32,767 nucleotides of DNA from Planctomycetaceae bacterium (GCA_021371965.1 JAJFVE010000180.1:1-32767); one strand, 5' to 3'. Counted from the first letter of the stretch, positions 7,454 through 15,800 are shown. Made by a program: numbers and translations. Notes: generated from the sequence alone by a model not told the origin.

Positions 7454-8245
7454 ATGAGTGAAGACGCTACATCCCGGACCGAGATGCCGACGCCCCTGCG
7501 GTTGCAGGAGGCCAGGCGGCGCGGAGAGGTTGCGCGCAGCGCGGACTTCTCCGGCGCGATCGTCGTCTTTGGCAGCTTGATGCTGTTGATGGCGTTGGCC
7601 GGGTCGCTCACGAACGCGATGAGGGAAATGTTCTCAGCGAGTCTGGACGCCGCGGGCAAGAGCGCCCCCAGCGCGACGGGGGCGTTTGAGATCGCCGGCC
7701 TGGGCAGCGTGCTGTGGCTGGGCGGGGCGCTGTGCCTGGCCGCGGCGCTGCTGGCGATCGGCGCTGGGCTGGGACAGGTCGGCCCGCTGATGACAGGCGA
7801 GCCGGTCAAGTTCGACCTGTCGCGCGTGGGCTTGATGAAAGGATTGAAAGGGCTCTTCGGCCGCCGCGTGTGGGTGCGCGTGGGGTTGGGCCTGGCGAAA
7901 GTGACAGCCGCAGGGGCGATTGCATGGGCGGCGCTGTCGCCGCTGGGGATCATGACGGCCTTGCCGACGTCGGGGGGCAGCGAGGAGATAGCGGCCTGGG
8001 GCGGCGGGGCGGTGCTGAAGGTGGCAATCCGGGCGTCGGCGGCGCTGCTGGCGCTGGCGGTGGTGGACCTGTTCTACCAGCGATGGCAGTTCCGCCAGGA
8101 CCTGAAGATGACGCGGCGCGAGTACCTCGACGACATGCGAAAGATGGAAGGCGACCCGCAGATCCGCCTGGCTCGGCGGCGGGAAATGAGCAAACGGCGC
8201 GGGCGGGCATCGCTGCGCAAGCCGACGGAGGGCAGCGATGGCTGA
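7454..8245 (+). CDS. flhB: FlhB-like export gate protein lacking the autocleaved C-terminal domain
   Basis: 263 residues. The N-terminus reads EMPTPLRLQEARRRGEVARS, the FlhB/SctU entry motif (EkPTp+Rl..AR+.G.v..S), followed by about four membrane helices. The cytoplasmic linker is clear: FRQDLKMTRREYLDDMRKM then EGDPQIRLARRREMSKRRG. In normal FlhB this linker is followed by the NPTH autocleavage motif and a domain of about 100 residues. Here the protein ends about 15 residues later, with no NPTH, and flhA begins 8 nt before the stop. No NPTH continuation is present in the other frames. FlhB normally switches export from hook to filament subunits, so this function must be missing, changed or supplied by another protein. 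Confidence 0.92.
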   Translation: MSEDATSRTEMPTPLRLQEARRRGEVARSADFSGAIVVFGSLMLLMALAGSLTNAMREMFSASLDAAGKSAPSATGAFEIAGLGSVLWLGGALCLAAALLAIGAGLGQVGPLMTGEPVKFDLSRVGLMKGLKGLFGRRVWVRVGLGLAKVTAAGAIAWAALSPLGIMTALPTSGGSEEIAAWGGGAVLKVAIRASAALLALAVVDLFYQRWQFRQDLKMTRREYLDDMRKMEGDPQIRLARRREMSKRRGRASLRKPTEGSDG

Positions 8246-10340
8246 CCTGAACGACACCATGAACGGCGCCGCGCGGGTGCTGGCGCGATACCGCGGGCTG
8301 CTGTTGCCCGGCGGGGCTGCCCTGCTGGTGCTGGTGCTGCTGGTGCCGCTGCCGCCGCTGCTGATGGACGTGCTGCTCTCGGCCAACATCGCCCTCTCGG
8401 CGATCATTTTGATGACGGCCATCGCCGTGCACAGCCCGCTGGAGTTCAGCGTGTTCCCCTCGGTGCTGCTGGGAGCGACGCTGCTGCGGCTGGTGCTCAA
8501 CATCGCCACGACGCGGCTGATCCTGACGGCTGGGGCAGGCGGGGCCGATGTCGAGACGGCGCGCCTGGCGGCCGGGCACGTGGTCTGGTCGTTCAGCCAG
8601 TTCGTCACCAGCGGCAGCCTGGCCGTGGGCGTGATCCTCTTCGCGATCATCGCGGTGGTGCAGTTCGTGGTGATCACCAAAGGCGCCGCCCGTATCAGCG
8701 AGGTGGCCGCGCGGTTCGTGCTCGACGCAATGCCCGGAAAGCAGATGGGCATCGACGCCGACGTCAACGCCGGGACCATTGATGAGTCGCAGGCCCACCA
8801 GCGCCGCCGCAAGATCGCCCGCGAGGCCGATTTCTACGGCGCGATGGACGGCGCGTCCAAGTTCGTCCGCGGCGACGCGGTGGCGGCTGTGGTCATCGTG
8901 CTGGTCAACATCGGCGGCGGGCTGTACGTGGGCATGGTCCAGTACTCCTGGGGGTGGGAGCAGACGCTCGACCTGTTCACGCGGCTGACCATCGGCGACG
9001 GGCTGGTAGCCCAGATTTCGGCGCTGCTGGTCAGCGTGGCCGCGGCGCTAATCGTTTCGCGCAGCATGGACCGCACCAACTTTGCCGAGCAGGTGATCGG
9101 CCAGTTGATCGCACGCCCGATCGCACTGGCCGTGACGGCGGGGTTCTTGGCCGCTCTCATGCTGACGCGCCTGCCCAAGGTGCCGCTGCTGTTGATGGGG
9201 GCCGGATGCGCGGGACTGGCGCTGCTGTTGTCACGGCGGCGCGTGTTGCCCGCGGCAAACGCGTCGAGCATCTCGACCGTCTCTAAGCCCGCGGCCGACG
9301 ACAAAGAACTCAAAGGCCTGCTGGCTGTCGAGGCGATGGAACTGGACCTGGGTTTCGCGCTGCTGTCGCTGGCCGACAAGACACGCGACGGCGACCTGCT
9401 GGACCGCCTGGCCGGCCTGCGGCGCGACGTGGCGCTGGAACTGGGTCTGATCGTTCCCTCGATCCGCATTCGCGACGATATGCGTCTGCGGGCGCACGAG
9501 TACGTCGTCAAGATTCGCGGCGCTCGCGTCGGCGGCGGCATGCTGTACCCGGGGCAACTTCTGGCCGTCGCGGCAGGGGCGACCACCGGTCAACTTCTGG
9601 GGCGACAGACCATCGAGCCGGCATTCGGAACGGCGGCGGTGTGGATCGCTGCCGACCAGGTCGCTACGGCCGAGTCGCTCAACTACACGGTCATCGAGCC
9701 GGCCGACGTTCTCATGACGCACCTGGGGCAGATGATCCGCATCCACGCCGCCTCGCTTCTGACGCGCCAGCAGGTGGCCGCCACGGTCGAGGCACTCCGC
9801 GGCCGGGCGGAGGCGCTGGTCAAAGAGACGCTGGCCAAGCTGCCGCTGGCCCGCATCCACAAGGTCCTGCAGCATCTGCTGGGCCAGGGCGTATCGGTGC
9901 GCGACCTGGAGACGATCCTCGAAGCACTGGCCGAGCGACCGGTCGAGGAGCCGATCGAAGAAGCGTGCGATTACATCCGCCGCCAGCTCGGCCCGGCGCT
10001 GTCGCAACAGTACTGCGCCGCCGACGGGGCCCTGTGGTGCCTGTGCCTGGACGAGAAGACCGAACAGTCCGCAGCCCGGGAGCTCGGACTCGGCGGCGGG
10101 GTGCTCTCGCCAGCTTTGGCCGAGACGCTCGCCCAGGCGGTTTCGGCCGGAGCAAGCCGGCTACGAGTGGGGGGCCATCGTCCGGTGGTGCTCTGCCGGC
10201 CCATGCTGCGCAGGGCCCTGGCCGGCGCGGTGGCGACGGCGGTTCCGGCGGCGGTGGTTCTGGGATACGACGAAGTCTCCGGCGTGCAGGTGCAGCCGGT
10301 GACGATCACGGAAGATCATTATGAACGCGAAGAACTATAA
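8238..10340 (+). CDS. flhA: FlhA, flagellar export gate protein
   Basis: 700 residues, full length for FlhA. The N-terminal half (to about residue 330) holds the membrane helices and the FHIPEP-family blocks: HSPLEFSVFPSVLLGATLLR, FVVITKGAARISEVAARFVL and DAMPGKQMGIDADVNAG, with the conserved Asp of the putative proton path in the last. The C-terminal half (from about 350) is the cytoplasmic domain that forms a nonameric ring and docks chaperone-substrate complexes. The start overlaps flhB by 8 nt and the end overlaps flhF by 20 nt. Nothing visible suggests loss of function. Confidence 0.98.
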   Translation: MADLNDTMNGAARVLARYRGLLLPGGAALLVLVLLVPLPPLLMDVLLSANIALSAIILMTAIAVHSPLEFSVFPSVLLGATLLRLVLNIATTRLILTAGAGGADVETARLAAGHVVWSFSQFVTSGSLAVGVILFAIIAVVQFVVITKGAARISEVAARFVLDAMPGKQMGIDADVNAGTIDESQAHQRRRKIAREADFYGAMDGASKFVRGDAVAAVVIVLVNIGGGLYVGMVQYSWGWEQTLDLFTRLTIGDGLVAQISALLVSVAAALIVSRSMDRTNFAEQVIGQLIARPIALAVTAGFLAALMLTRLPKVPLLLMGAGCAGLALLLSRRRVLPAANASSISTVSKPAADDKELKGLLAVEAMELDLGFALLSLADKTRDGDLLDRLAGLRRDVALELGLIVPSIRIRDDMRLRAHEYVVKIRGARVGGGMLYPGQLLAVAAGATTGQLLGRQTIEPAFGTAAVWIAADQVATAESLNYTVIEPADVLMTHLGQMIRIHAASLLTRQQVAATVEALRGRAEALVKETLAKLPLARIHKVLQHLLGQGVSVRDLETILEALAERPVEEPIEEACDYIRRQLGPALSQQYCAADGALWCLCLDEKTEQSAARELGLGGGVLSPALAETLAQAVSAGASRLRVGGHRPVVLCRPMLRRALAGAVATAVPAAVVLGYDEVSGVQVQPVTITEDHYEREEL

Positions 10341-11415
10341 AGCAGCGACGATGGCCGAGGCTCTGGCGGCGGTCAAGGGCGACCTGGGACGCGACGCGGT
10401 GATCCTGCGCACGCGCCGCTGCCGCATCGGCGGGTGGATGGGCATTGGCTCGCGGCGGGCGTGGGAGATCACCGCCGCCCCGCACAGCGGCCTCCTGCCG
10501 CCCCTGACCGGCGTCTATGCCAGCGATGCGCCCGCCCCGGCCGGGCGGCTCGATGGGCAGATCGCCGAGATCAAGATCCTCGTCGAGCAGTTGGCCCGCC
10601 GGCCTGCGTCGGCGGCGGTCCAGAGACCGATGGTGCTGCAGAAGCTGCACGACCACCTGCTGGCGCAGGATGTCGAGGCGGCGCTGGCGGCCGAACTCAT
10701 CGACCAGACCGCCCGCGACCTGACCGGGCAGCAGATGCAGGATGAATCCGCCGTCCGCACGGAACTGCGGAAGCGCATCGCCGCGCGCATCCGTACTGCT
10801 CCGCTGGCCGAGAGTGCCGCCGGCCCCAGAGTCATCGCCTTCGTCGGGCCCACCGGCGTGGGCAAGACCACCACCATCGCCAAGCTCGCCGCCAACTTCA
10901 AAATCGCCCAGCACAAGAGCGTCTCGCTGATCACCATCGACACTTACCGCATCGCGGCGGTCGACCAACTCAAGACCTACGCCGACATCATCGAGGTGCC
11001 TATCCAGGCGGTGCTGAGCCCGACCGAGATGCGCCGAACGATCAAGGCCGCCACGGCCGCCGACGTCATCCTTATAGATACCACCGGGCGCAGCCCCGGC
11101 GACCAGCTCCGCCTGGGCCAGCTGCGCAGCTTTCTGGACGCCGCCGAGGCTGACGAGGTTCACCTGGTGGCATCGGCCACGGGCAACCAGGCAGCCACGC
11201 GGCGGGCGGTGGAGAAGTTCGCCGGCATCGGCGCCAACCGCCTCACGCTGACCAAGCTCGACGAGGCCGTCACGTACGGCCTGGTGCTGAACATGATCGA
11301 GGCCAGCAAGGCCCCGCTGAGTTACACGACGTTCGGCCAGGAAGTGCCCGACGACATCGCCCCAGCCAAGGCCGACCGCCTGGCGCAGATGATCCTGGGC
11401 GAGGTGGTCTCATGA
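10321..11415 (+). CDS. flhF: FlhF, SRP-type GTPase for flagellar placement and number
   Basis: 364 residues, close to known FlhF. A short N-terminal basic domain (including NYKAATMAEALAAVKGDLG) is followed by an NG GTPase domain. Visible motifs are P-loop GPTGVGKTT (176-184), DTYR (207-210), DTTGR (253-257) and TKLD (311-314). FlhF marks the pole or assembly site of the flagellum and works with FlhG. The order flhA-flhF-flhG with overlapping ends is the classic arrangement for polar or number-controlled flagella. Confidence 0.96.
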   Translation: MNAKNYKAATMAEALAAVKGDLGRDAVILRTRRCRIGGWMGIGSRRAWEITAAPHSGLLPPLTGVYASDAPAPAGRLDGQIAEIKILVEQLARRPASAAVQRPMVLQKLHDHLLAQDVEAALAAELIDQTARDLTGQQMQDESAVRTELRKRIAARIRTAPLAESAAGPRVIAFVGPTGVGKTTTIAKLAANFKIAQHKSVSLITIDTYRIAAVDQLKTYADIIEVPIQAVLSPTEMRRTIKAATAADVILIDTTGRSPGDQLRLGQLRSFLDAAEADEVHLVASATGNQAATRRAVEKFAGIGANRLTLTKLDEAVTYGLVLNMIEASKAPLSYTTFGQEVPDDIAPAKADRLAQMILGEVVS

Positions 11416-12260
11416 GCGAGCACGTCGATCAAGCCCAGCGCCTGCGCTCGCTGATGCAGCAGCGCCGCACGCACACCATCGCCGTCGCCAGCGGCAAGGG
11501 CGGCGTGGGCAAGAGCTGCGTCGCCGCGAACCTGGCGATTCTGATCTCGGCTGCCGGGCACCGCGTCGCGCTGGTCGACGCCGATCTGGCGTTGGCGAAC
11601 CTCGACATCATGCTTGACGTCGATGCCGCATCGGACCTGTCGCGCGTCATCGAGGGCGCCGGCCATGTCAGCGACATCGTCATGAACCTGCCCTGCGGCC
11701 TGCAGTTCGTCCCCGGCGCCAGCGGCCTGCCGCGCCTGGCCGACCTGAGTGCCTTCGATCGCGCGAGGCTGCTGGAGGAACTCTCGGCCCTCGAGGCCGA
11801 CAACGACGTCGTTGTCATTGACTGTGGCGCCGGCATCGGTCCGGAGGTGCTGAGTTTCGCCGCCGCGGCAGACACCGCCGTCATCGTCACTACGCCCGAG
11901 CCCACAGCCGTCACCGACGCCTACGCGCTGATCAAAGTCCTCACCCGCGCCAACGCGTCCTGTGCGATGACCGTGGTGACCAACCAGGCCCGAAATGCCG
12001 CCGAAGGCCGCGCGACCTGTTCGCGAATCGCCAACGTCGCTAAGCAGTTCCTGGACGTGCAGGTGGCCCAGGGCGGGTACGTCATCAGCGATCCGAAAAT
12101 GTCCTTGGCTGTGCGGCAGCGCCAGCCGCTCGTGCTGGCGTATCCACAATGCCCCGCCAGCCGCTGCCTGGCTGACATAGCCCGCATGCTCTGCAGCAGC
12201 CGCCTGGACGATGTCGGACGCGAGGGATTCTTCAAACGAGTCGCCGGATGGCTGAAGTGA
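11412..12260 (+). CDS. flhG: FlhG (FleN/YlxH), MinD-type ATPase controlling flagellar number
   Basis: 282 residues. The N-terminus carries DQAQRLR at residues 6-12, matching the DQAxxLR motif known to stimulate the FlhF GTPase. A deviant Walker A motif KGGVGKS follows at 29-35, then VDADLALANLDIML, typical of the MinD/ParA family. The C-terminal part includes a short basic stretch ending FFKRVAGWLK, a possible amphipathic membrane anchor. The start overlaps the flhF stop. This is the last gene of the tightly coupled operon; the following 213 nt are AT-rich and hold a promoter. Confidence 0.95.
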   Translation: MSEHVDQAQRLRSLMQQRRTHTIAVASGKGGVGKSCVAANLAILISAAGHRVALVDADLALANLDIMLDVDAASDLSRVIEGAGHVSDIVMNLPCGLQFVPGASGLPRLADLSAFDRARLLEELSALEADNDVVVIDCGAGIGPEVLSFAAAADTAVIVTTPEPTAVTDAYALIKVLTRANASCAMTVVTNQARNAAEGRATCSRIANVAKQFLDVQVAQGGYVISDPKMSLAVRQRQPLVLAYPQCPASRCLADIARMLCSSRLDDVGREGFFKRVAGWLK

Positions 12261-12281
12261 AAGAATATTTCATAAAGTGGC

Positions 12282-12309
12282 TTGACAGAATATAGGTAGT
12301 GTATAGAAT
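12282..12309 (+). promoter_or_regulatory. Sigma70-type promoter upstream of fliA
   Basis: TTGACA at 12282-12287, a 16-bp spacer and TAGAAT at 12304-12309, set in an unusually AT-rich stretch of an otherwise GC-rich sequence. The predicted start near 12316 leaves a leader of about 155 nt before fliA that contains a short reading frame and a small hairpin (GGCCA/TGGCC, about 12435-12448). This suggests fliA is transcribed by the housekeeping holoenzyme, separately from the export operon. Confidence 0.65.
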
Positions 12310-12396
12310 ATACATAACATGTAGAACATGGGTAATATGATCCGCGTAACGAAAAAAAATTTCCAATTTCCTAAGATAATGTCACAAAGGAACTTG

Positions 12397-12486
12397 ATGA
12401 GCACTTATCGCATTGTTAATATCATCAGGCACATGGCCAAGGATGGCCTGGGCATTGATGGAAGGAGCCTATCATGCCGCCAGTAG
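12397..12486 (+). other. Possible 29-codon upstream reading frame overlapping the fliA start
   Basis: ATG at 12397 is preceded by AAAGG (12386-12390) at a suitable distance and opens a 29-codon frame beginning MSTYRIVNIIRHMAKDG, stopping with TAG at 12484-12486, 10 nt inside fliA in another frame. It could be a leader peptide coupling translation to fliA, or chance. The amino-acid sequence was not recognised. Confidence 0.25.
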
Positions 12487-13268
12487 CACGGAAGAAGTTG
12501 TCTCCAGAGCAACTCGAACATTGGTGGAAACAGTTCAGAAAAACTGCCGACGAAGAGTCGCGCAACCAACTGTTGGAGTACTACCTGCCGCTTGTGAAGT
12601 ACACGGCCGAGCGGGTGTACACCAAGCTGCCGGAAGAGGTTGACGTCGACGATCTGATTTCGGCCGGCATCTTCGGGCTGATGGACGCGCTGACGGCGTT
12701 CGACGAAGGCCGCGGCGTCAAGTTCGAGACGTATTGCAGTCCGCGCATCCGCGGGGCCATCCTCGACGAATTGCGATCGATGGACTGGGTGCCGCGCCTC
12801 GTCCGCAGCCGCGCTCACAAGCTCAATCTCGCCTCGCGCGAGCTCGAGGCGCAACTCGGACGCAGCCCGACCAATTCAGAATTGGCCAAGCGCATGAAGC
12901 TGTCGATGAGCGAGTTCGAGAAGGTCAAGCGCGACGCCGCGACGGTGGGGCAGGTCTCGCTGAGCCGCAAGTGGTTCGAGACCGACTCGAGCAAGGACGT
13001 GCGCGAGATCGACGTGCTCGAAGACAAGCGCAGCGACGACCCGCTGCATGTCGCCCAGGGCAAGGACATCAAGGACCTCCTGACGCGCGGCCTCAGCCGC
13101 GCCGAACGGCTCATCATCGTCCTGTACTACTACGAAGAGATGACGATGAAAGAGATCGGCCAGACGCTCGACCTCTCCGAAAGCCGCGTCAGCCAGATGC
13201 ACTCAGCCGTCCTGGAACGCCTCAAGAGCCAACTGGACAAACGAAGAAAAGAGTTGCAGCCAGCTTAA
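12474..13268 (+). CDS. fliA: FliA/WhiG-type flagellar sigma factor (sigma-28)
   Basis: 264 residues. Region 2 is clear (YLPLVKYTAERVYTKLPEE, then DLISAGIFGLMDALTAFDEG and VKFETYCSPRIRGAILDELR), followed by the FliA-specific block SMDWVPRLVRSRAHKL. Region 3 (LEAQLGRSPTNSELAKRMKL) and a region 4 helix-turn-helix (MTMKEIGQTLDLSESRVSQ) follow. A strong Shine-Dalgarno GAAGGAG (12461-12467) sits 6 nt before ATG 12474. Sigma-28 directs late flagellar genes, with access normally blocked by FlgM until hook completion. No FlgM gene is visible in the window. The gene is separated from flhG by its own promoter region. Confidence 0.95.
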   Translation: MPPVARKKLSPEQLEHWWKQFRKTADEESRNQLLEYYLPLVKYTAERVYTKLPEEVDVDDLISAGIFGLMDALTAFDEGRGVKFETYCSPRIRGAILDELRSMDWVPRLVRSRAHKLNLASRELEAQLGRSPTNSELAKRMKLSMSEFEKVKRDAATVGQVSLSRKWFETDSSKDVREIDVLEDKRSDDPLHVAQGKDIKDLLTRGLSRAERLIIVLYYYEEMTMKEIGQTLDLSESRVSQMHSAVLERLKSQLDKRRKELQPA

Positions 13269-13290
13269 GAAAATTGAGTGAGTGCAGCCG

Positions 13291-13334
13291 CTTGCGCGTG
13301 AGGCGCCGAGTTTTCGGCGCCTCACGACCGCAAG
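13291..13334 (+). terminator. Strong hairpin after fliA, candidate terminator
   Basis: A perfect 13-bp stem (13297-13309 with 13314-13326) with a 4-nt loop, extended by CTTGCG (13291-13296) pairing with CGCAAG (13329-13334) across a 2-nt bulge. No T-run follows, so it is not a textbook intrinsic terminator; it may instead protect the fliA mRNA or be another dispersed palindrome. Confidence 0.45.
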
Positions 13335-13389
13335 GGTCGATTGTGTGCGGCTCATGATTCAGGGTTGAGCGTTCAGCCGGAGAACACGC

Positions 13390-13803
13390 ATGAGCGACTG
13401 CATCTTCTGCAAAATTGCCGCCGGGAAGATTCCCTGTGCCAAGGTGCTCGAGGACGAGGCGTGCCTGGCGTTCATGGATATCGGCCCGCTGGCCGAGGGG
13501 CACGTCTTGCTGATCCCCAAGGCCCACGCCGAGCAGCTCGACGACATGGAAGCTGCCGGGGCCGGGGCAATGCTCAAACATCTGCCCGCGCTGGTTTCAG
13601 CCGTCAAGGCGGCCACGGGGTGCGCCGGGGTCAACGTGCTGCAGAACAACGGCCCTGCCGCGCATCAGGAAGTCATGCACGTGCACGTGCACATCATCCC
13701 GCGCAACATCGGCGACGCCTTCCATTTCAACTGGCCCGCCGGACAGTATCCCCAAGGCCGCGCCGGGCAACTCGCCGACGCGATCAAGGCCAATCTGCCA
13801 TAG
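13390..13803 (+). CDS. HIT-family nucleotide hydrolase (HinT-like)
   Basis: 137 residues. The N-terminus CIFCKIAAGKIPCAKV and the histidine triad HVHVHIIP (H97, H99, H101) are diagnostic of the HIT/HinT branch, which hydrolyses adenosine 5'-phosphoramidates and related nucleoside phosphoramidates in the cytoplasm. C4 and C7 form the CxxC pair found in many zinc-binding bacterial HIT proteins. Length is slightly above the usual 110-120. It lies 121 nt downstream of fliA beyond a strong hairpin and is probably not functionally linked to flagella. Confidence 0.93.
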   Translation: MSDCIFCKIAAGKIPCAKVLEDEACLAFMDIGPLAEGHVLLIPKAHAEQLDDMEAAGAGAMLKHLPALVSAVKAATGCAGVNVLQNNGPAAHQEVMHVHVHIIPRNIGDAFHFNWPAGQYPQGRAGQLADAIKANLP

Positions 13804-13833
13804 AACGCCCACAGGGCAATTACGACCAACCTA

Positions 13834-13862
13834 TTGACGGCGGGGGCGGGTGTGACTAGTAT
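13834..13862 (+). promoter_or_regulatory. Promoter of the glycosyltransferase gene
   Basis: TTGACG at 13834-13839, a 17-bp spacer and TAGTAT at 13857-13862. The predicted start near 13869 gives about a 35-nt leader to the preferred ATG at 13905, or an essentially leaderless message if ATG 13872 is used. Confidence 0.55.
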
Positions 13863-13904
13863 TATCCGCCGATGCAGCGGGGCACGGTGCCCTTGAGGCC
13901 TCAC

Positions 13905-15431
13905 ATGAACTTGCTGGAACTGGGACAATCGTTTCTCGTTACCGTCTACACCCTGGCGTTGGTGGTGGTCTCGATGTACGGCCTGCACCGCTGGGTGCTG
14001 GTGATTCTGTACTTCCGCCATCGCAAGAACGTGCCCACGCCGCCGTCGACGTTCGACCCGCTGCCGCGCGTGACGGTGCAGTTGCCGATGTTCAACGAGA
14101 GTCTGGTCGCCCAGCGGATCATCGAGCAGACGTGCCTGATCGACTACCCGCGCGACCGCATGGAAATCCAGGTCCTCGACGACAGCACCGACGAGACGAC
14201 CGAGATCTGCCGTCGGACGGTCGAAAGCTGCCGCGCCCGCGGGTTCGATGTCAGCTTCGTTCATCGCACCAACCGCCAGGGCTACAAGGCCGGCGCGCTG
14301 GAGAACGGGCTCAAGAGCGCTACCGGCGAGTTCGTCACGATCTTCGACGCCGATTTCATTCCCCCGCCGGACATCCTCCAGCGCAGCGTGCATTACTTCA
14401 CCGACCCGAAAGTCTGCGTCGTGCAGACGCGCTGGGAGCATCTCAACCGCAACGACAGCCTGCTCACCCGCAGCCAGGCGATGTTCCTCGACGGGCATTT
14501 CATGATCGAGCACGTCGCTCGCAACCGCAGCGACCGGTTCATGAGCTTCAACGGCACGGCCGGCACGTGGCGGCGCAAGGCCATCGAAGACGCCGGCGGC
14601 TGGCGCAACGACACGCTGACCGAAGACCTCGACCTGTCCTACCGTGCTCAGCTCAAGGGCTGGAAGTTCGTCTTCCTGCCCGAGCTGGCCAGTCCGGCCG
14701 AACTGCCGCCGGAGATGGACGCCTTCAAGGCCCAGCAGTTCCGCTGGACCAAGGGCGGCGCGCAGACGGCGTTGAAAATGCTCCCGCGATTGCTGCTGTC
14801 CAAGGCCCCGCTGAAGGTCAAGATCGAGGGGTTCTTCCACCTGACGGGTTTCACGCTGCATTTCTACATGGCCCTGCTGGTGTTGCTGTTGTTTCCGGCC
14901 GCGTGCGTGCGGGCGTCGGCCCATGGCGAAGTCAACGTCTGGCTCACGCTGTTTGACATGACGGTGTTCACGCTGGCGACGCTGTCGGCGACGGTGTTCT
15001 ACGCCGCCAGCCAGTTCCAGCTTTTCCGCGACTGGCGCACGGCGTTCAAGTTCATGCCGATGCTGATGGCCCTGGGCGTGGGAATGTGCATCTCCAACAC
15101 CAAGGCTATTTTTGAAGCGGTGCTGGGCAAGCGCAGCGAGTTTGTTCGCACCCCCAAGTACGGCTGCAGCTCCGCCAACGGCGGGGGCGTTACGACGGGC
15201 GGCGTTCGACCCAAGCGCAAGAACCATTGGCTGCCATACGTCGAGATGGGGTTTGGCATCTACCTCGGCGCGTGCGCCCTGCTGTCGATGGCCAGCGTGT
15301 GGGGCCTGCTGGGCAGCCCGTTCCTGGTCATCTTCGCCTTCGGGTTTTTCTACGTGTCGGTGCTGAGCTTCCAGGCCCGCCGTGAACCGGTAGGAACCGT
15401 AGCTAGTGAGCCGGTAGCCAGTCGCCAGTAG
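13905..15431 (+). CDS. Membrane glycosyltransferase family 2, cellulose synthase/CslA-like
   Basis: 508 residues from ATG 13905, chosen for GAGG at 13895-13898; an in-frame ATG at 13872 lacks a ribosome site. An N-terminal TM helix (about residues 10-35) is followed by a cytoplasmic GT-A domain with D92-D93 (VLDDSTDETTE), the DxD motif DAD at 148-150, TED at 239-241 carrying the catalytic base, and Q277-x-x-R280-W281. Several C-terminal TM helices follow (from about residue 318). This is the layout of processive beta-glycosyltransferases of the CslA/mannan-cellulose type, which polymerise and may extrude a beta-linked polysaccharide from nucleotide sugars. The exact sugar cannot be told. The last dozen residues (ending ASEPVASRQ) lie in a dispersed repeat, suggesting the tail is not conserved. 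Confidence 0.9.
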   Translation: MNLLELGQSFLVTVYTLALVVVSMYGLHRWVLVILYFRHRKNVPTPPSTFDPLPRVTVQLPMFNESLVAQRIIEQTCLIDYPRDRMEIQVLDDSTDETTEICRRTVESCRARGFDVSFVHRTNRQGYKAGALENGLKSATGEFVTIFDADFIPPPDILQRSVHYFTDPKVCVVQTRWEHLNRNDSLLTRSQAMFLDGHFMIEHVARNRSDRFMSFNGTAGTWRRKAIEDAGGWRNDTLTEDLDLSYRAQLKGWKFVFLPELASPAELPPEMDAFKAQQFRWTKGGAQTALKMLPRLLLSKAPLKVKIEGFFHLTGFTLHFYMALLVLLLFPAACVRASAHGEVNVWLTLFDMTVFTLATLSATVFYAASQFQLFRDWRTAFKFMPMLMALGVGMCISNTKAIFEAVLGKRSEFVRTPKYGCSSANGGGVTTGGVRPKRKNHWLPYVEMGFGIYLGACALLSMASVWGLLGSPFLVIFAFGFFYVSVLSFQARREPVGTVASEPVASRQ

Positions 15432-15490
15432 CCAGGAAAGACCTTCTCGACAGAGTCTTGTTTCTGCCCGCCACTGGCTACGGGCTACCG
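15412..15490. repeat. Inverted repeat with GTAGCCAGT units at the end of the glycosyltransferase gene
   Basis: The left part, CGGTAGCCAGTCGCCAGTAG (15412-15431) continuing GCCAGG, holds two imperfect copies of GTAGCCAGT. The right part (15472-15490) reads CACTGGCTACGGGCTACCG, complementary to both. The repeat covers the stop codon at 15429-15431 and could act as the transcription end between the glycosyltransferase gene and the convergent tRNA. Confidence 0.5.
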
Positions 15491-15501
15491 ATTACTGCCA
15501 T

Positions 15502-15583
15502 TGCGAGGGGAGGGACTCGAACCCACATCCCTTTCGGGACCAGGACCTAAACCTGGCGCGTCTGCCAATTCCGCCACCCTCGC
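15502..15583 (-). tRNA. tRNA-Leu (anticodon UAG)
   Basis: On the minus strand the 82-nt sequence folds as a class II tRNA. Acceptor GCGAGGG pairs with CCCTCGC followed by discriminator A. The anticodon stem CCAGG/CCTGG encloses loop TTTAGGT with anticodon TAG. A variable arm (TCCCGAAAGGGA) and T-loop GGTTCGAGTCC are present. The long variable arm and discriminator A fit leucine. The 3' CCA is not encoded. Confidence 0.93.
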
Positions 15584-15630
15584 GGGAACTTTTCTGCAAC
15601 TACTGCGTCTAATCATACGAACACGCGGCC

Positions 15631-15760
15631 GCCGGGCCATAGCGAAAAATGCCCGGGGCCGACATGCCTGAAGAATCCGGCTGTTCCCTCTGCCGCTTGC
15701 GGCCTGGCAGTTGTTCGGCAAGCAGAGAACCTGCCAACCCGCAAGCGGCAGTGGCCCGGC
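15631..15760. repeat. Large imperfect palindromic region upstream of the first VWA gene
   Basis: A 21-nt arm at 15690-15710 (starting CTGCCGCTTGCGG) pairs with 15731-15751 at 19 of 21 positions, leaving a 20-nt loop. Outside it GCCGGGCCA (15631-15639) can pair with TGGCCCGGC (15752-15760). No gene is seen between the tRNA and 15801, so this may be a regulatory leader, the end of a tRNA-side transcript, or a mobile palindrome. Confidence 0.5.
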
Positions 15761-15800
15761 CTTGAGGATCGGAGAGAACCTGCTGTTGGGGAGTACTGCC

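Noticed and set aside
8150..8300. Frameshift hiding the FlhB C-terminal domain
   Set aside because: None of the three forward frames continues into NPTH or the FlhB-C pattern, and flhA begins at 8238, so the truncation appears genuine.
13665..15227. Minus-strand frame of about 520 codons
   Set aside because: It is antisense to the glycosyltransferase gene, whose catalytic motifs fix the coding strand.
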